Shown here: piece after piece, positions 63,106 to 64,000 of the stretch
Layout: every line of letters begins with the position of its first letter
How positions within the stretch are numbered: position 1 is the stretch's first letter
DNA from: Bacteroidota bacterium
Lineage (GTDB): Bacteria > Bacteroidota > Bacteroidia > Cytophagales > Cyclobacteriaceae
Direction of reading: 5' to 3'
Length of the DNA stretch: 64,000 nt
Assembly: GCA_023428695.1 (NCBI GenBank)
Contig: JAEYWY010000009.1
Location: forward strand, 62,001 to 126,000
Position numbers and translations under genes: made by a program
Notes under the pieces: generated by a model
What the model saw: the letters and a program-made list of their open reading frames with translations, nothing else
Told to the model about the DNA's origin: nothing
Databases searched by the model: none

Positions 63106-64000
63106 ATGCAAACAATGACTATCCCTGCTTCTCATGATTTTCTTGTTGGTGGCGGCGAAATGGGAGAGTTGGTACGAAGCACAGACTGGTCGAAGACGCC
63201 TGTTGGCCCTGTTGACAACTGGCCGCAAAGCCTGAGAACCGCTGTGAGCATTATGTTGAATGCACACTTCCCGATGTACATCGCGTGGGGTAAAGATTTT
63301 ACGCAGTTCTATAATAACGGATACCGTCCGATTCTTGGTTCTACCAAACACCCTGCAGCTATGGGCCGAAGCACACGCTTCACCTTTGCAGAGATCTGGG
63401 ACATTATCGGGCCTATGTTTGAAGGTGTGATGGAAGGCAAGGCCGTAGGTTTCACTGACTTTATGCTCCCGCTGGATCGACACGGGTTTACAGAGGAATG
63501 CTATTTCATTTTCTCGTACAGCCCGATCAAACAGGAAGACGGTTCAACGGGTGGTGTATTGGTTACAGTAACTGAAACATCGGAACGGGTACTTGGTGAG
63601 CGCAGGTTAAAGGCACTGCGCGAACTCGGTGACCGGACCTATCAATCCAGAAATCTCTCTGAAACCTCGGCGACCATTCTGGAGGTACTCGATGGTAATC
63701 GTTTGGATCTGCCGTTTGCGATTTTGTATTCCATGGATGCCGCGGATGGCAAATACCGCCTCGAAGGGTGCACTGGCATCAATGTGGATAAGTCCACGTT
63801 CCTATTTGAAAATATCCTGCACCTTGCGGGCACGAAGCCACTTGTCGCCGTACCGCTTGCCGATATCGTTGCGAACATAACATTTTCAGAAGGTGCACCA
63901 TGGCCTGAAAAGCCTCACCAGTGTTGTGCATGTTTTCTTGCGCGTCCTGACCAGAAGAATGCGTTTGGTATACTTGTTCTGGGTATCAGTCCGAGGTTGA
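63106..64000 (+). CDS. PAS/GAF sensor kinase, C-terminus beyond the window
   Basis: The first 298 residues of a sensor kinase. A PAS-like domain with STDWSKTPVGPVDNWPQSLR, then MYIAWGKDFTQFYNNGYRPI and LGSTKHPAAMG, is followed by a GAF-like region (about 165-290). The pattern is typical of N-terminal domains of large hybrid kinases. The kinase core is not in the window. It is 9 bp downstream of the response regulator gene and likely forms a pair with it. Confidence 0.88.
   Translation, partial: MQTMTIPASHDFLVGGGEMGELVRSTDWSKTPVGPVDNWPQSLRTAVSIMLNAHFPMYIAWGKDFTQFYNNGYRPILGSTKHPAAMGRSTRFTFAEIWDIIGPMFEGVMEGKAVGFTDFMLPLDRHGFTEECYFIFSYSPIKQEDGSTGGVLVTVTETSERVLGERRLKALRELGDRTYQSRNLSETSATILEVLDGNRLDLPFAILYSMDAADGKYRLEGCTGINVDKSTFLFENILHLAGTKPLVAVPLADIVANITFSEGAPWPEKPHQCCACFLARPDQKNAFGILVLGISPRL

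Noticed and set aside
62731..63483. 250-codon minus-strand frame
   Set aside because: Antisense to the response regulator and PAS/GAF sensor; both have clear family motifs.
1..64000. CRISPR array, tRNA or rRNA genes, transposase or integrase
   Set aside because: Looked for regular direct repeats, tRNA T-loop patterns and DDE or tyrosine-recombinase motifs; found none that hold up.

Overview
The window looks like a chromosomal segment of a Bacteroidota bacterium, probably a Cytophagales-type soil or freshwater organism. The evidence is a mid-range GC content, A-rich start regions instead of strong Shine-Dalgarno sites, many short lipoproteins and beta-barrel proteins, a TonB-dependent receptor with a carboxypeptidase-regulatory-like N-terminus, HisKA_3/LuxR-type two-component pairs, and several TAnnTTTG-like -7 boxes. 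I see no rRNA, tRNA, CRISPR array, transposase or integrase.

1-16.3 kb is a defence island, transcribed entirely on the minus strand. Its core runs from 14502 down to 3560: nine genes with no gap above 13 bp and three short overlaps. In order they are a half-length HsdS-like specificity protein, a DUF2188 protein, HsdM, RhuM, a full HsdS, a DUF4917 protein, HsdR, a YgjP-like zinc metallopeptidase and a putAbiC-type abortive-infection protein. Downstream lies a TAATG-coupled pair: an unrecognised 280-residue protein, then a protein with a PD-(D/E)XK-like signature. A membrane-anchored UvrD/Rep helicase is cut by the window start. Upstream are a HEPN-like protein and a helical gene broken by two frameshifts.

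16.5-24.3 kb is a mosaic of small secreted, membrane and immunity-like proteins with a dead GxxExxY gene. It includes a Crp/Fnr regulator whose two neighbouring promoters share an identical 17-bp element at identical spacing. 24.5-32.6 kb carries housekeeping and transport genes: TerC, a CPA2 cation/proton antiporter, an acyl-lipid desaturase, a RhlE-like DEAD-box helicase and a CPBP protease homologue, plus an FtsX-permease remnant.

32.8-41.1 kb holds a membrane protein/histidine kinase/response regulator set. It is followed by a four-gene lipid-related operon: a fatty-acid hydroxylase fused to a TPR domain, a DFR-like reductase, an SDR and a TonB-dependent receptor. 41-53.4 kb mixes intact genes (AraC regulator, cytochrome c, lipoproteins, DinB, sugar-binding protein, TPR histidine kinase with its regulator, beta-propeller lipoprotein) with decayed remnants of signalling and other genes: a HATPase kinase, CheB, LytTR, DUF4180 and an ELWxTDGT repeat protein.

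53.4-64 kb contains a membrane AraC-TPR regulator, an MddA/NnrU-like methyltransferase, a Ca2+-type P-type ATPase with palindromes in front of it, an ECF sigma factor overlapping a CDGSH protein, a second sterol-desaturase family protein, and a single-domain response regulator followed by a PAS/GAF sensor cut by the window end.

Function calls come from motif recognition and recalled family resemblance only. No database search was run.
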